The translations under genes and the position numbers were made by a program. The notes beneath the pieces were generated by a model, which ran no database searches, was not told the origin of the DNA, and saw only the letters and a list, made by a program, of their open reading frames with translations. This document shows positions 32,144 through 42,172 of a stretch of 64,000 bases of DNA, piece after piece. The stretch lies in NCBI GenBank assembly GCA_934433135.1, contig CAKRZO010000013.1:37793-101792 (forward strand), read 5' to 3'. How positions within the stretch are numbered: the stretch's first letter is position 1; each line of letters starts with the position of its first letter. The DNA is from an uncultured Acetatifactor sp. GTDB taxonomy: Bacteria; Bacillota; Clostridia; Lachnospirales; Lachnospiraceae.

Positions 32144-34291
32144 ATGTTTGTGGAAGCACAGTGTCTGTCGGAAGACGGCGGTATTTATGAGTTCCAAAAG
32201 AAATTTTTCTCCGGAAAGGATTCGGTAATCCATATAAAAATCTATGCGCAGCAAAGATATCTTCTTTATGTGAATGGCACCTTTGTTTCCGAAGGCCCCT
32301 GCCGTAGTGCGGAATCCGTGCGCTATATAGACCGGATCAGCGTAAACATTCCGGAAGGAGAAAATGAAATTCTGGTGAAAGTCCTTCATATCCGGGAAAG
32401 CGGCCGGTTTACGACGGTATTTAAGAGTGAATATCCGGGGTTTTATCTGGAAGCGGTGAGCGAAGAGGGGATAAAAATAGAATCGGATCTGTCCTGGAGC
32501 TGTAAAATGGACAGGGCGCATCATTTGCTTTATAAAAAAGGGCAATTCCATACAACGGCACCCTGTGAAGAAATCCTGGGTGAGAGGGACGAAACTTTGG
32601 TCGCACTGTGGGAAAATGTCAAAATGAGGGTGGTAGTGGCAGGAGGTCACGATTACGGCGGATATGGATTATTTGAATTGAAAGATCGTCCCATTCCTTT
32701 TATTCCATATCATGCACCGGAATCCTTTAAGGTCGTTCGTAAGGGCGAAAACTTTGTGGAATTGGATGCAGGACGATATGTAACGGCGAAGCCTCATTTC
32801 ATTTTTCATGGGCGGAAAGGAAACTGCGCTGAAATCATTTATGCGGAATGTTACCGCTTCGGAGAGGAAAAAAGAGATCGCTGCGACAGTCGGGGAGAAA
32901 TCCGCGGAAAGAGTGATATCATTCATTTTAGCGGAGACGTACAGGAATTTGAGCCTTTCTGGTTCCGGGCCTATCGTTTTATTCGGATTGAAACAGAGGA
33001 GCTTTCGGCGCTGCAGGAAGCTTCCTTTGCGATCTGTCATTATCCGCTGAATATTACCGGAAGCTTTGCGTGCTCCGATTCTTATTACAATAAAATGTGG
33101 GATATCAGCGTGAATACCATGCTTTGTTGTATGCATGAGATTTTTGTGGATTGTCCTTACCGGGAACAGCAACAGTATATTATGGACAGCGCCATTGAGA
33201 TGATGGTGTCTCTGCGAATGTCGTCCGATACGAGACTGATTGAGAAAATGATAGAAGAATTTGCATCCTCACGAATTCCGGAAGGATTGTTAAGCGCCAA
33301 TTATCCGCATGAAGAAAAGCAGATCATTCCGTCCTTTTCCTTGTTCTATATCATGATGGTGAGGGATTATCTGCGATATTCCGGGAAAACCGCTTTTGTC
33401 CGAAGGCTGACTCCGGTGGTTGACGGAATTCTTTCTTATTTTTCCGGCCATGCCGATGAGAACAGATTGTATCTTACCGGAAAATACTGGGACTTTGTGG
33501 ACTGGGTGCCGGACTGGGGAAATTACGGGATGCCGGTAGAGGGCGCCGGACATATGCTGACGGTGATGAATCTTTGTTATGCTTACGGGCTGAAATGCGC
33601 GGCGGAGGTTTGTCAGATAACCGGGCGATACGGTCTTGCATCGGAATATGAAATCACATATCAGAAGTTAAAAACAAGAATCAATGCCCTGTGCTTTGAC
33701 CCGGAAAAAGGGCTTTACCGGGATGAAATCGGGAAAGATTCTTACAGTGAGCATACCATTGTCTGGGCGATTTTGGCAGCTGTGCAGCCTGAGAATGTTC
33801 TGAAAGAGATGGCAGCTTCCTTAGGAAAAGAATTTCTTCACAAATGTACCTTTTCCATGAAATATTACCTTTTCCGGGCGCTGGAATCCATAGGGGAATA
33901 TGACAGAGCGTGGGTGCAGCTGGAAGAATGGAAATCTATGATTGATCTGCATTGTACTACCTGGTGCGAAACACCGAATAATCCTTCCAGCGAATGCCAT
34001 GGATGGAGCAGTGCACCGCTGTATGAATTCTCCGCCAATATTCTGGGAGTGAAGTTTATGGGAAATCAGCAGCTCCTGATACAGCCGCACTGTGGGAATT
34101 TAAGCTTTGCGAAGGGAACTGTACCCACACCGGAGGGACTTATCCGAATCAGTTGGAAAAAAGAAAATGGTGTGTTTACTGCGGCGGTGGAGGCGGATTT
34201 TCCCATGAAAGGAATTCTGGAACTGCCGGATGGACAGAAAATAACAATAGAGGGAAAGACAACGGGAGGAACGGCCGATGTTGGAATATGA
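32144..34291 (+). CDS. GH78 alpha-L-rhamnosidase-like protein
   Basis: The 715-residue protein has N-terminal beta-sandwich domains (VYVNGTF-like element LLYVNGTFVSEGP), then an (alpha/alpha)6 barrel. The GH78 acidic residues are placed: DCPYREQQQYIMDS gives Asp336, Glu341 and Asp348, with the 0/+5/+12 spacing of the family, and TTWCETPNN gives the probable base Glu609. GH78 cleaves terminal alpha-L-rhamnose. No signal peptide is seen, so it acts in the cytoplasm on imported oligosaccharides. It overlaps the next gene by 14 bases. Confidence 0.87.
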   Translation: MFVEAQCLSEDGGIYEFQKKFFSGKDSVIHIKIYAQQRYLLYVNGTFVSEGPCRSAESVRYIDRISVNIPEGENEILVKVLHIRESGRFTTVFKSEYPGFYLEAVSEEGIKIESDLSWSCKMDRAHHLLYKKGQFHTTAPCEEILGERDETLVALWENVKMRVVVAGGHDYGGYGLFELKDRPIPFIPYHAPESFKVVRKGENFVELDAGRYVTAKPHFIFHGRKGNCAEIIYAECYRFGEEKRDRCDSRGEIRGKSDIIHFSGDVQEFEPFWFRAYRFIRIETEELSALQEASFAICHYPLNITGSFACSDSYYNKMWDISVNTMLCCMHEIFVDCPYREQQQYIMDSAIEMMVSLRMSSDTRLIEKMIEEFASSRIPEGLLSANYPHEEKQIIPSFSLFYIMMVRDYLRYSGKTAFVRRLTPVVDGILSYFSGHADENRLYLTGKYWDFVDWVPDWGNYGMPVEGAGHMLTVMNLCYAYGLKCAAEVCQITGRYGLASEYEITYQKLKTRINALCFDPEKGLYRDEIGKDSYSEHTIVWAILAAVQPENVLKEMAASLGKEFLHKCTFSMKYYLFRALESIGEYDRAWVQLEEWKSMIDLHCTTWCETPNNPSSECHGWSSAPLYEFSANILGVKFMGNQQLLIQPHCGNLSFAKGTVPTPEGLIRISWKKENGVFTAAVEADFPMKGILELPDGQKITIEGKTTGGTADVGI

Positions 34292-37200
34292 TTTTCAAAA
34301 GCCCGAGGATTGGTGCTATGGAACCGATTTCTGGATGCTAAATGATGAACTGGATGAAACGGAAATGTGCCGACAGCTTCAGTCGATGCACAGTCAGGGC
34401 GTTGCCTGCGTCATTGTACGTACTTATCTGGGCTTAAAGTCGGATTATCCAGGCAAGGACTGGATGAGCAAAATGCACGCCGCAGTGACACAGGCAAAGA
34501 AGCTGGGGATGAAGCTTGTTATGCAGGCAGGCTATATGCCGGAGGCGGTACTGGGACTGCCGGAAGAATATTCTATGGGGAATCTGTGCTGTTATCCGCA
34601 GGGGCAGGGACAGGGAGAAGTGGTACATTGTCACAACGGAATCGATTACTGTGTGAAACCTACGGGGCATGTACTGGATATGTTAAGCCCGCAGGCCTGT
34701 CAATTTTATGTGCAGCAAAGCTATGAAAATTTCTGGAAGGATTTTCGTGAGGAATTCGGCAAAACCATTGTTTCGGTCTGGGTGGATGAGCCGAGTTTCA
34801 AAGCAGCGTCTCTGCCCTTTACAAAGGAATTGCCCAAGGCTTATGAAGCGTTATGGAAAGAGCCCTTTGCCTGGGATAAGGTTCATCTGCTGTTTACGGA
34901 CGATGACAGGAAGGAAGTGATAGCTTCTGTAGATGACCGCCTGAATCAAAATACAGAAGAAAATGCGGATGAAGGAGAATTGTTCCGGCTGCACTACTGG
35001 CGGACCGTTCTGTATCTGATGAAACAATCTTATTTTCAGTCGGTCAGAGACTGGTGTGATGCGAATCATTTGATGTTCAGCGGACATCTGATGGCGGAAG
35101 ACACGATGGAAGGGCAGATATCGGCGACCTGTTTTACTATGCCGATGTACCGGTATTTTGATATTCCGGGCATGGATTATCTGACGGCACAGATGGATTG
35201 GAATTACGGCGCTTTGCGTCCGGAACGACCCTATAACGATCTATGGACACATTACGGATACTTTAACACACCGTTACAATGCTCCTCCGTGGCGCACCAG
35301 ACGGGAAAAAAAGCGGTTCTTTCGGAGATGTACGGTGTCAGTTCCGAGAATATGGGATTCAGAGACCAGAAATATATGTTTGACCGCCTTGCCAGCTTCG
35401 GCATCAATCACCGCAGCGTTCATGCCATTTTCTATTCTCTGCGGGGCTGCGGAAAGCATGCTTACCCGCCGCATGTAAGCGATTATCAGCCTTATTGGCC
35501 GAAGTACCGCCTGCTCACTGATGCGATTGCCAGAGAGTCCTCTTTTTTACGGGCGGGGAAACCGGTAAAAGACGTTCTGGTGCTGCATCCCATCGAAACG
35601 GCTTTCAGCCTGTACCATGGGCGGAATGAAAGAGGCGTAAATGACAATCAGAAATTATGGCGTTATGACCCGGAATTTAATCAGGTTCTGAGAAATCTTG
35701 CCAACTGGCAGATTAATTTTGAACTGGGAGATGAGGATACCATTGCCGAACTGGGCGAAGTATCCTCCAACCGGTTCCGGGTAGGCCAGATGGCATATAA
35801 GCTGGTAGTAATCCCGCCGGTGAAGTTCTTAAGGGAAACAACGCTTGCGTTACTTGGAAAATTCATGGAGCAGGGCGGAACGGTGTTGGTAATCGGACAA
35901 GGGTCGAAGTACTCCGATACGGGACGGCTGTGCAAAGAGGCATTGGAAGGTGCTGTTTTTGCGGATTCCTTCCGCAAAGTGAGAGAATTTTTCCGGACAG
36001 CGCCGTTAAGCTATCGTTATGAACCGTATGATGCAGGCACCTCGGTACAGATTTTTATGCAGGAGGAAGGAGACGATCTGCTGTTCTTTTTGATGAATAC
36101 GGACTGCAGACGATCCGTGTCGGGAAGGTTGATCCTGGAAGGCGATTACCGATGTCAGCACTTCCGGGAATATGACGGCGCAATTGTAACGTATCCGTCC
36201 GTGACAGAGGAAGGAAAAACAAGCGTAGAGGTTGAATTGCCGGAGGGCGGAAGTTTACTTTTGCGCCTGCAGAAAGCGGAAAAAGAGGATAAGAAGAGTT
36301 CATGCTTCGGGGAAAAGGCACCGGAAAGCAGAGTATGTCTGCCGGTGAAGAGTAAGTGGAAGGTAAAAAGGGAGGATCCCAATGCGCTGGTTCTGGAAAT
36401 GTTCCGTTTTGCAAGAGAGGGAGAAGAACTCAGTACACAGGATTATCCGATCAGTGCCATTCAGGATTTGCTTCGTAAGCAAAAATACGAAGGAGAAATT
36501 CTGCTGGAGACGCAATTTACATGTGCGCAGGCATTTGAAGGATTGGAGCTGGTGGTGGAATATCCCGAAAAACAGCGGATTAATTTAGACGGACGGGAAA
36601 TAGACAGCAATGCTGTCGGGTTTTACCGGACTTTTGGATTGGAAAGGCTTTTCCTCGGACAAGTGGAGGCAGGAATTCATAAAATCAGAATCCGGCGTCA
36701 TTTTCAGTTAAAGAAAAAGGCGACCACATCGGTCACGGCATTGTTTGAAAATCTGGGCGGCGTGGAACTGGAACCGCTGATTCTTCTGGGAGATTTTGCC
36801 GTGCAATCGGCCATGGAACCTTCTCAGAACGGTTGCATCCGTTTCAACCGGGATTTCCTTTTGACAAAGGAAGCTGCTGATAGTGTAGAGACCGGAGGTT
36901 ATCCGTTTTACTGCGGTGTCATGGCGATGGAGACGCAGATTGAACTTCCGAAAGGTGTGCGGGAAGCCATTTTTTCGCTGGAGGGACTGCATGCTGCTGC
37001 AGCAGAAGTGTCTGTCAACGGAATGGTCTGCGGAGATCTGTGCTGGGCACCGTATGAAGTGAAGCTTACCGGACTGCATCCCGGCAGGAATCTGCTGAAG
37101 ATAAGGCTGTTCGGAACCCTGCGGAATCTCCTGGGACCCTGGCACCGCCCGGTAGGAGAAATCGGCGCGGTCTGGCCGGGAGGATATGATTCGCCTAATG

Positions 37201-37376
37201 AACCCTGGGAAGGCAGTTTCTCTCTGGAAACGGGAAAGGCGGATCCGAAGTGGTATCTGGACAGGGTACCGGATAAACCCGGCTGGACAGAATCTTATTT
37301 ATGCGTCCCTTGGGGAATTGTCCGTCCGGTAGTTTGTTGGAGTGTAACAACGGGTGAACAGACAAAAGCGAAATAA
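34278..37376 (+). CDS. Large glycosyl hydrolase, GH106-like
   Basis: The 1032-residue protein has no signal peptide. The N-terminal half looks like a TIM barrel with VWVDEPSF (acidic pair near residue 170), FSGHLMAEDTMEGQ, FDIPGMDYLTAQMDW, KAVLSEMYGVSSENMGF and IFYSLRGCGKHAYPPHVSDY. These blocks resemble the GH106-type alpha-L-rhamnosidase group seen in rhamnogalacturonan loci. The C-terminal 350 residues are beta-rich, with galactose-binding-like ends (EVSVNGMVCG, RNLLKIRLFGTLRNLLGPWH). The start at 34278 has GGGAGGA upstream inside the GH78 gene, so the two are coupled. Family assignment is tentative. Confidence 0.7.
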   Translation: MLEYDFQKPEDWCYGTDFWMLNDELDETEMCRQLQSMHSQGVACVIVRTYLGLKSDYPGKDWMSKMHAAVTQAKKLGMKLVMQAGYMPEAVLGLPEEYSMGNLCCYPQGQGQGEVVHCHNGIDYCVKPTGHVLDMLSPQACQFYVQQSYENFWKDFREEFGKTIVSVWVDEPSFKAASLPFTKELPKAYEALWKEPFAWDKVHLLFTDDDRKEVIASVDDRLNQNTEENADEGELFRLHYWRTVLYLMKQSYFQSVRDWCDANHLMFSGHLMAEDTMEGQISATCFTMPMYRYFDIPGMDYLTAQMDWNYGALRPERPYNDLWTHYGYFNTPLQCSSVAHQTGKKAVLSEMYGVSSENMGFRDQKYMFDRLASFGINHRSVHAIFYSLRGCGKHAYPPHVSDYQPYWPKYRLLTDAIARESSFLRAGKPVKDVLVLHPIETAFSLYHGRNERGVNDNQKLWRYDPEFNQVLRNLANWQINFELGDEDTIAELGEVSSNRFRVGQMAYKLVVIPPVKFLRETTLALLGKFMEQGGTVLVIGQGSKYSDTGRLCKEALEGAVFADSFRKVREFFRTAPLSYRYEPYDAGTSVQIFMQEEGDDLLFFLMNTDCRRSVSGRLILEGDYRCQHFREYDGAIVTYPSVTEEGKTSVEVELPEGGSLLLRLQKAEKEDKKSSCFGEKAPESRVCLPVKSKWKVKREDPNALVLEMFRFAREGEELSTQDYPISAIQDLLRKQKYEGEILLETQFTCAQAFEGLELVVEYPEKQRINLDGREIDSNAVGFYRTFGLERLFLGQVEAGIHKIRIRRHFQLKKKATTSVTALFENLGGVELEPLILLGDFAVQSAMEPSQNGCIRFNRDFLLTKEAADSVETGGYPFYCGVMAMETQIELPKGVREAIFSLEGLHAAAAEVSVNGMVCGDLCWAPYEVKLTGLHPGRNLLKIRLFGTLRNLLGPWHRPVGEIGAVWPGGYDSPNEPWEGSFSLETGKADPKWYLDRVPDKPGWTESYLCVPWGIVRPVVCWSVTTGEQTKAK

Positions 37377-37416
37377 AGCAGTAATACAGAAAGTGTAAGA
37401 AAGGCAGAAGAAGGCG

Positions 37417-39975
37417 ATGGGATTTCAAACCAAATATATTCGTTATGATATCGAAAAAATCATTCACAGGGCAGATCTGGAATTCCCTCTGGATTCCTTA
37501 AAGAACATTCCGGAGAATCTGCCGAAAATGTGTATTGTTGAAGATTGCAAAGCGCAGCTTCCTTTTGCAAACGGACGATTCGGAACTCCGGTATGGACGG
37601 ATGGACAGAAAATTTGTATGCAGCCCGCGCATACGGATTTTCTGCCGTTTGGTGCGGCGACTACAGCAAGGGTATTTTGCAATGAGGCGGAATATGGCTG
37701 CGGACTGGCCTGGTTTACAGTGGATTTCGGGCAGGAAATCCTCAAAGGAGGGACACAGTATATCGATTATTACCGTGGCGTTTGCGGATACCGGTCCGCT
37801 TCGGCGGATATTACTCTGGCAGCGGACAGGGATAGAGATCTGCTTTGCATTCATATTGCAGATAAGCGAAAGAGGAAAAAACCGTTTGAGGTGATTCTGA
37901 AAGCCCCGCATTTTGCGCTGGAACAGAATGGGAATCACCGGTCGGAAACAAGAGTATATAAGGCGGAAGGGAATGCCATGCTGGATACGGTGACCCGGGA
38001 GGTATGCGATACCGGCATCCGGGAGAACGATACGTATTGCAGGGGAACTCTGGGTGTTTATGTGGAAATGAATCCGACCAACTGGCACAGAATTCAGTAT
38101 GATAGGACAGCGCCGGGGGAAGTAAGGCTTAAGGTGTTGCCGGATGAACAGACAAAGGATATGACCATCTATCTTGCGGGAGCGGTTTCGCAGGAGGAGA
38201 CTTCGGATACGAACAGGGAAGTGCTTGACTGTCTGCGCTATGTGAGAGGAACGGTAAGCGGGAAAAAAGTCACCTTTTCGGAAATTGCGGAAAAAACGGC
38301 GGACTGGTTTCGGAAATTCTGGGGAAAATCCTTTATACAATTGGATGAACAGAATCAGTGGCTGGATGCAACGGGAATTTTCTGGGTCAGGCTTTTGTAT
38401 GAAATGGCTCTGACCAAATTCGGAAATTATCCGCCCCTGCACCAGGCAAATCCTTTGTATGGAGCGAACCTTGCCGATGTCTGGGGGCAGAGGATCTGGT
38501 GGTTTAACAACGGCAGATATGAATACGGAATGAATCTGATCAATCATGGGGAAATGAACGATCCGCTCCTTCGAATGATTGAAAAAAACTATGCCAAATA
38601 CCAAAATGCAGCGAAGCAATACTGGGGAAGCAGCGGAATCTATATTCAGGAGGTCACCTACCCGGACGGAATGGAGATTTATCCGACGATCTATACCGAA
38701 GAGTTAAGAAGATGGTATGTATCCGGAGAAATTCCCGGAAAAGATTTTTTTGAACTTCAGAAAAAAAGAATACCGGAAATGGTGATAAAGGGAAAATTAG
38801 GGCAGGGAGATTATACCATGCGATTCTGTTACGATACCGGAGATATTGCGGAGTTATACCGGCTCAGGTATTTATATGAATGCGATACGGAGTTTTTAAA
38901 AGAGAAAGCCTACCCGATTCTGCGTGATGCGGCGGAATTTTACCGAAACAATCCGATTCTTCAAAAGAAAGAGGATGGAAAGTACCATATTTTTCCTACC
39001 AATTATGCAGAAACCTATTGGGGAGCGGCAGATGTCATAGACGATGTCTCTATGATAAAAAGTCTGTTACCGGTTGCGGCGGACTATGCACAGGCTCTGG
39101 GAGTTGATGCAGAATTGATTCCAGTCTGGAGAGAGATTGCGGAAAACATGTGTGATTTTGTGACGGCCGAGGATGCAGACTGCCTTTCACCGAGGTGGGG
39201 AGAGGACAAAAGTGCCGGTTTTGCCATGTGCAGGGAACCTGTTTATGAAGGCTATCACAGTTGGGTGAAAGACTGGATCGGCTGCCCGCAGGATGAGCAG
39301 ATCCGCCCGGTGATGGATTATGATCTGGTGACCCATGAGACCAAGGATGAGAAGTTAAAGATGCTATGCATGAATACGCTGGAAGGCAATCTAATTCTGG
39401 AAAAGATGAAGGAAGGTCCGGGTGCTTTAAAATATGTGCTGGATCGGTTCGGAACAAACTGCGCAAGACTTGGCAGAGAGGATCTGGCATTTTTGCGGCT
39501 CCCGCTGCAGTTTTGCCAGATGATGGATTTAAAACAGCCGTCTTACGAGGAATTGCAGCATTTTACGGATCTGGAATCGGCCTATGGTACGCTTTCCTAT
39601 AAAAGTATCTATGATCTGCAGGACTGGGTATATGAAGAAGCGATTATGGAATGTCTGCTGGGATGCTGTCCCAAAGGAGACGACCGGACAAAAAATGTAA
39701 TCTATATTGCACCGGCCTGGAACCGGAAATATGATGCAAAGTTCCTGCTGGCGGCCAGAGACGGATTTGAGGTATGTTGTGAAATCAAGGGCGGAGCGGT
39801 AAGAGTTGTGGAAATCTACTCAAAATGCGGAAAGACCTGTATTGTCCGCAATACTTTCGACAAGCCGGTGACAGTGGAATTCCCGGATGGCACAGAACGG
39901 CTTTATGAGGGAGATTATATTGAATTCCTTACGGAGAAAGGGAAGCGTTACTGTATTAAGATAAATATGGAATAG
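37417..39975 (+). CDS. Six-hairpin glycosidase-like protein (DUF5703/GH95-like)
   Basis: The 852-residue protein has an N-terminal beta-sandwich with LPFANGRFGTPVWTDG, the 'good N, G, G, W' start typical of DUF5703 and GH95-like proteins. An (alpha/alpha)6 barrel follows (GANLADVWGQRIWWFNNGRY, YWGSSGIYIQEVTYPDG, FPTNYAETYWGAADVIDDVS). No signal peptide is visible. Such proteins are linked to removal of fucose, galactose or other side groups, but the catalytic residues cannot be fixed by eye. It lies 40 bp after the GH106-like gene in the same run. Confidence 0.65.
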   Translation: MGFQTKYIRYDIEKIIHRADLEFPLDSLKNIPENLPKMCIVEDCKAQLPFANGRFGTPVWTDGQKICMQPAHTDFLPFGAATTARVFCNEAEYGCGLAWFTVDFGQEILKGGTQYIDYYRGVCGYRSASADITLAADRDRDLLCIHIADKRKRKKPFEVILKAPHFALEQNGNHRSETRVYKAEGNAMLDTVTREVCDTGIRENDTYCRGTLGVYVEMNPTNWHRIQYDRTAPGEVRLKVLPDEQTKDMTIYLAGAVSQEETSDTNREVLDCLRYVRGTVSGKKVTFSEIAEKTADWFRKFWGKSFIQLDEQNQWLDATGIFWVRLLYEMALTKFGNYPPLHQANPLYGANLADVWGQRIWWFNNGRYEYGMNLINHGEMNDPLLRMIEKNYAKYQNAAKQYWGSSGIYIQEVTYPDGMEIYPTIYTEELRRWYVSGEIPGKDFFELQKKRIPEMVIKGKLGQGDYTMRFCYDTGDIAELYRLRYLYECDTEFLKEKAYPILRDAAEFYRNNPILQKKEDGKYHIFPTNYAETYWGAADVIDDVSMIKSLLPVAADYAQALGVDAELIPVWREIAENMCDFVTAEDADCLSPRWGEDKSAGFAMCREPVYEGYHSWVKDWIGCPQDEQIRPVMDYDLVTHETKDEKLKMLCMNTLEGNLILEKMKEGPGALKYVLDRFGTNCARLGREDLAFLRLPLQFCQMMDLKQPSYEELQHFTDLESAYGTLSYKSIYDLQDWVYEEAIMECLLGCCPKGDDRTKNVIYIAPAWNRKYDAKFLLAARDGFEVCCEIKGGAVRVVEIYSKCGKTCIVRNTFDKPVTVEFPDGTERLYEGDYIEFLTEKGKRYCIKINME

Positions 39976-40033
39976 GCAGAAAAGAAAGCAATCATTTTCA
40001 GGCCGCAGAGGGCAGAAAGGTAAGCTGTAAGTT

Positions 40034-41296
40034 ATGAAAGAGGAATTGCAGGTAAGGGAAATAAAAAAATCCGAATTGCTGCAGTATCATAAGATCCGGA
40101 GCATGGCAACTCATGTAGTATATCCGGATATGAAGGATACGGAAGGCATCAAGAAACGTCTGGAAGCGGAGTATGAAGAGTCTTTGGAGAAAAAGAGCTT
40201 CTGGAAGAAAAATGAAATGATGTGGGTGGGAGCTTTTCGCGGGGAACAGATGGTTGCCGGACTGAAAGTATTCCCACATACGGTGAATTTTGACGGCAAC
40301 TTCTGTGAAATGGCAGGAGTGGGAGGCGTATTAAGCGATCCCTTAAACCGCAGAAACGGAGCGATTACTGCCATTTTTCGTCAGCTGTTTGCCGAATGCA
40401 GGCAAAATGGACAGTATTTTTCCCACCTCTATCCGTTTATCACGCAATTCTATAAAAAGTATGGTTATGAAAGTACGTACCAAAAGGTTTTCTGGCAGAT
40501 TCCCATAGAATATCTTCCCACGGAGCCTTACTCCGGTCTGGTGCATTATGAAGCAACCGATAGACAGAAGGAAGATATTAAGAAGGTTTATCGGCTTTTT
40601 TCAGAGAAGCGGAATATGTCGGGAGTACGAACCGAAGAAAGATGGGAAGAATTCTTCCGACAGAACTGTCCTTATACGCAAGACCGGTATTGCTACCTGC
40701 ATTATGATGAAGCGGGGAATGCGGACGGCTTTTTCGGTTATACCATGCGTTATCCTTCCGGAGAGGGAGCAATGGCGGATATCGGAGGAACTATTTATTT
40801 TACCTGTGCAAAAGCATTGCAGCAGATGTTGGGATTTCTTACAATTTTGAGTTCCTATGCGAAGGAAGTGTGCATGGTTCTGCCGGGGGATGTGGATATT
40901 ACGGGAATTCTCGGGGAGATATGCGGTCGTTCCGGAAGAAGGGTGATACAGAGGAAAGTTTTTTCGGAAGGAATGTCCAGAGTCATTGATGCGGAGGAAG
41001 TCTTAAAACTTGCCAGGTATCGCGGCGAGGGAAGCGTAAAAATAAAATTAACGGACGATTTCTGTGAATGGAACAACAAGTGTTTTCTGGTTACGTTTGA
41101 CGGAGTCTGCAAGTCTGTTTCTTATGTACAGGACTATGATATCTGTATGGATATCCGGGCTTTTGCCGCAATGATTCTGGGCAAATGGTCCATGGAGGAT
41201 TGTGAGTACCAGCCGGGGATCGAGGTTATAGGCAATCGCGAGAACCTGGGGAAAGTATTTTATAAAAAGCCGTTTTGGATCGGAGAAGATTTTTAG
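40034..41296 (+). CDS. GNAT acetyltransferase, Eis-like
   Basis: The 420-residue protein has an N-terminal GNAT domain (VAGLKVFPHTVNF, VGGVLSDPLNRRNGAITAIF), a second GNAT-like half and a C-terminal SCP2-like domain (VKIKLTDDF, FAAMILGKWSME), the architecture of Eis-type proteins. It uses acetyl-CoA to acetylate an amine; the acceptor is unknown. Its place inside a glycan-degradation run is unusual. It might modify amino sugars or aminoglycoside-like compounds, but no sequence feature decides this. TAAG-rich spacing and AGAAAGG precede the ATG. Confidence 0.8.
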   Translation: MKEELQVREIKKSELLQYHKIRSMATHVVYPDMKDTEGIKKRLEAEYEESLEKKSFWKKNEMMWVGAFRGEQMVAGLKVFPHTVNFDGNFCEMAGVGGVLSDPLNRRNGAITAIFRQLFAECRQNGQYFSHLYPFITQFYKKYGYESTYQKVFWQIPIEYLPTEPYSGLVHYEATDRQKEDIKKVYRLFSEKRNMSGVRTEERWEEFFRQNCPYTQDRYCYLHYDEAGNADGFFGYTMRYPSGEGAMADIGGTIYFTCAKALQQMLGFLTILSSYAKEVCMVLPGDVDITGILGEICGRSGRRVIQRKVFSEGMSRVIDAEEVLKLARYRGEGSVKIKLTDDFCEWNNKCFLVTFDGVCKSVSYVQDYDICMDIRAFAAMILGKWSMEDCEYQPGIEVIGNRENLGKVFYKKPFWIGEDF

Positions 41297-41370
41297 TAGC
41301 CCCGATCGCAGCGTCAAATCTGAAATTTGACGTGCGATTTCTCCGAAGCTAAAGCGTTTGCGGAATGAGG
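41297..41370 (+). repeat. Intergenic repeat carrying a ribosome site, copy 3
   Basis: It starts directly after the GNAT stop codon and contains GCGTCAAATCTGAAATTTGA, CCGAAGCTAAAGCG and TGCGGAATGAGGG. The GAGGG at its right end is the ribosome site for the SGNH gene at 41378. Confidence 0.65.
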
Positions 41371-41377
41371 GATTCGT

Positions 41378-42106
41378 ATGAAAAAAGGAATGACGCTTCT
41401 TTTTCAGGGAGATTCCATCACGGATGGAGGCCGGAAAAGAAGCATGGACGGAAATCATATTTTAGGGCACGGATATCCGTATCTGATCAGTGCCGAATTG
41501 TCTATAGAATATTGTGAGAAGCAGTTAAAATTTATCAATAAAGGAGTAACAGGTGAGGCAATCGAAAATATTTATGCCCGTCTGGAAAGGGATGTTATTG
41601 CTTATAAACCGGATCTGGTAAGCTTCCTGGCAGGAATCAATGACATTGAACGGGGAGTTACGCTGCCCTATGGAGAAACAACCGGAAGCTATATTGCCGT
41701 TTACCTGAAAATGTATGACAGGTTAAAAGCAGCGTTGCCGGATACCGTGGTCGTCATCTGTGAGCCGTTTTATCTGGAGGTCGATAACTATGATGCCCCT
41801 TATGAAAACACACCTTACGTAAGATGTGAGGAATATTTTCAGCCGCTGAATTTCCCGAAGAATGAGAAGCTGATTCAGAGAAAAAAGCAGGAGATTGCCC
41901 TGATGCAGGAAAAATTAAGGGAAATGGCAGATGCATGTGATTGTATTTATGTGCCGTTGCAGGAAGAATTTGATTCATATGCCGGACGGGTACCAGCGGA
42001 ATATCTGATCTGGGACAATATTCACCCTACCGTGGCAGGACATGAGCTGATTGCAAGGAAGTGGCTTAGGACGGTAAAAGCCGCTACGGGCAAAGGAATA
42101 CTTTGA
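41378..42106 (+). CDS. SGNH/GDSL-type esterase
   Basis: The 242-residue protein has the nucleophile block LLFQGDSITDGGR (Ser at about 12), the oxyanion residues Gly/Asn in FLAGINDIE, and the Asp-His pair in WDNIHPTVAGHELI. The family includes rhamnogalacturonan and other glycan acetylesterases. No signal peptide is seen, so intracellular deacetylation of imported oligosaccharides is likely. That would expose substrates for the neighbouring glycosidases. Translation starts after GAGGG of the preceding repeat. Confidence 0.88.
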   Translation: MKKGMTLLFQGDSITDGGRKRSMDGNHILGHGYPYLISAELSIEYCEKQLKFINKGVTGEAIENIYARLERDVIAYKPDLVSFLAGINDIERGVTLPYGETTGSYIAVYLKMYDRLKAALPDTVVVICEPFYLEVDNYDAPYENTPYVRCEEYFQPLNFPKNEKLIQRKKQEIALMQEKLREMADACDCIYVPLQEEFDSYAGRVPAEYLIWDNIHPTVAGHELIARKWLRTVKAATGKGIL

Positions 42107-42172
42107 AGACAAAAGAAAAACGAAGCAGTTGGTGCGCAACTTTTGCAAAACACGCAGAAACGGAGATTTGCC

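Noticed and set aside
37498..38619. Open frame of 373 codons on the minus strand
   Set aside because: It is opposite the DUF5703/GH95-like gene, which has clear family blocks and a ribosome site. The antisense translation shows no domain.
40034..41296. GNAT gene as an aminoglycoside resistance gene
   Set aside because: The Eis-like architecture is broad, and nothing in the sequence or neighbours shows drug acetylation.
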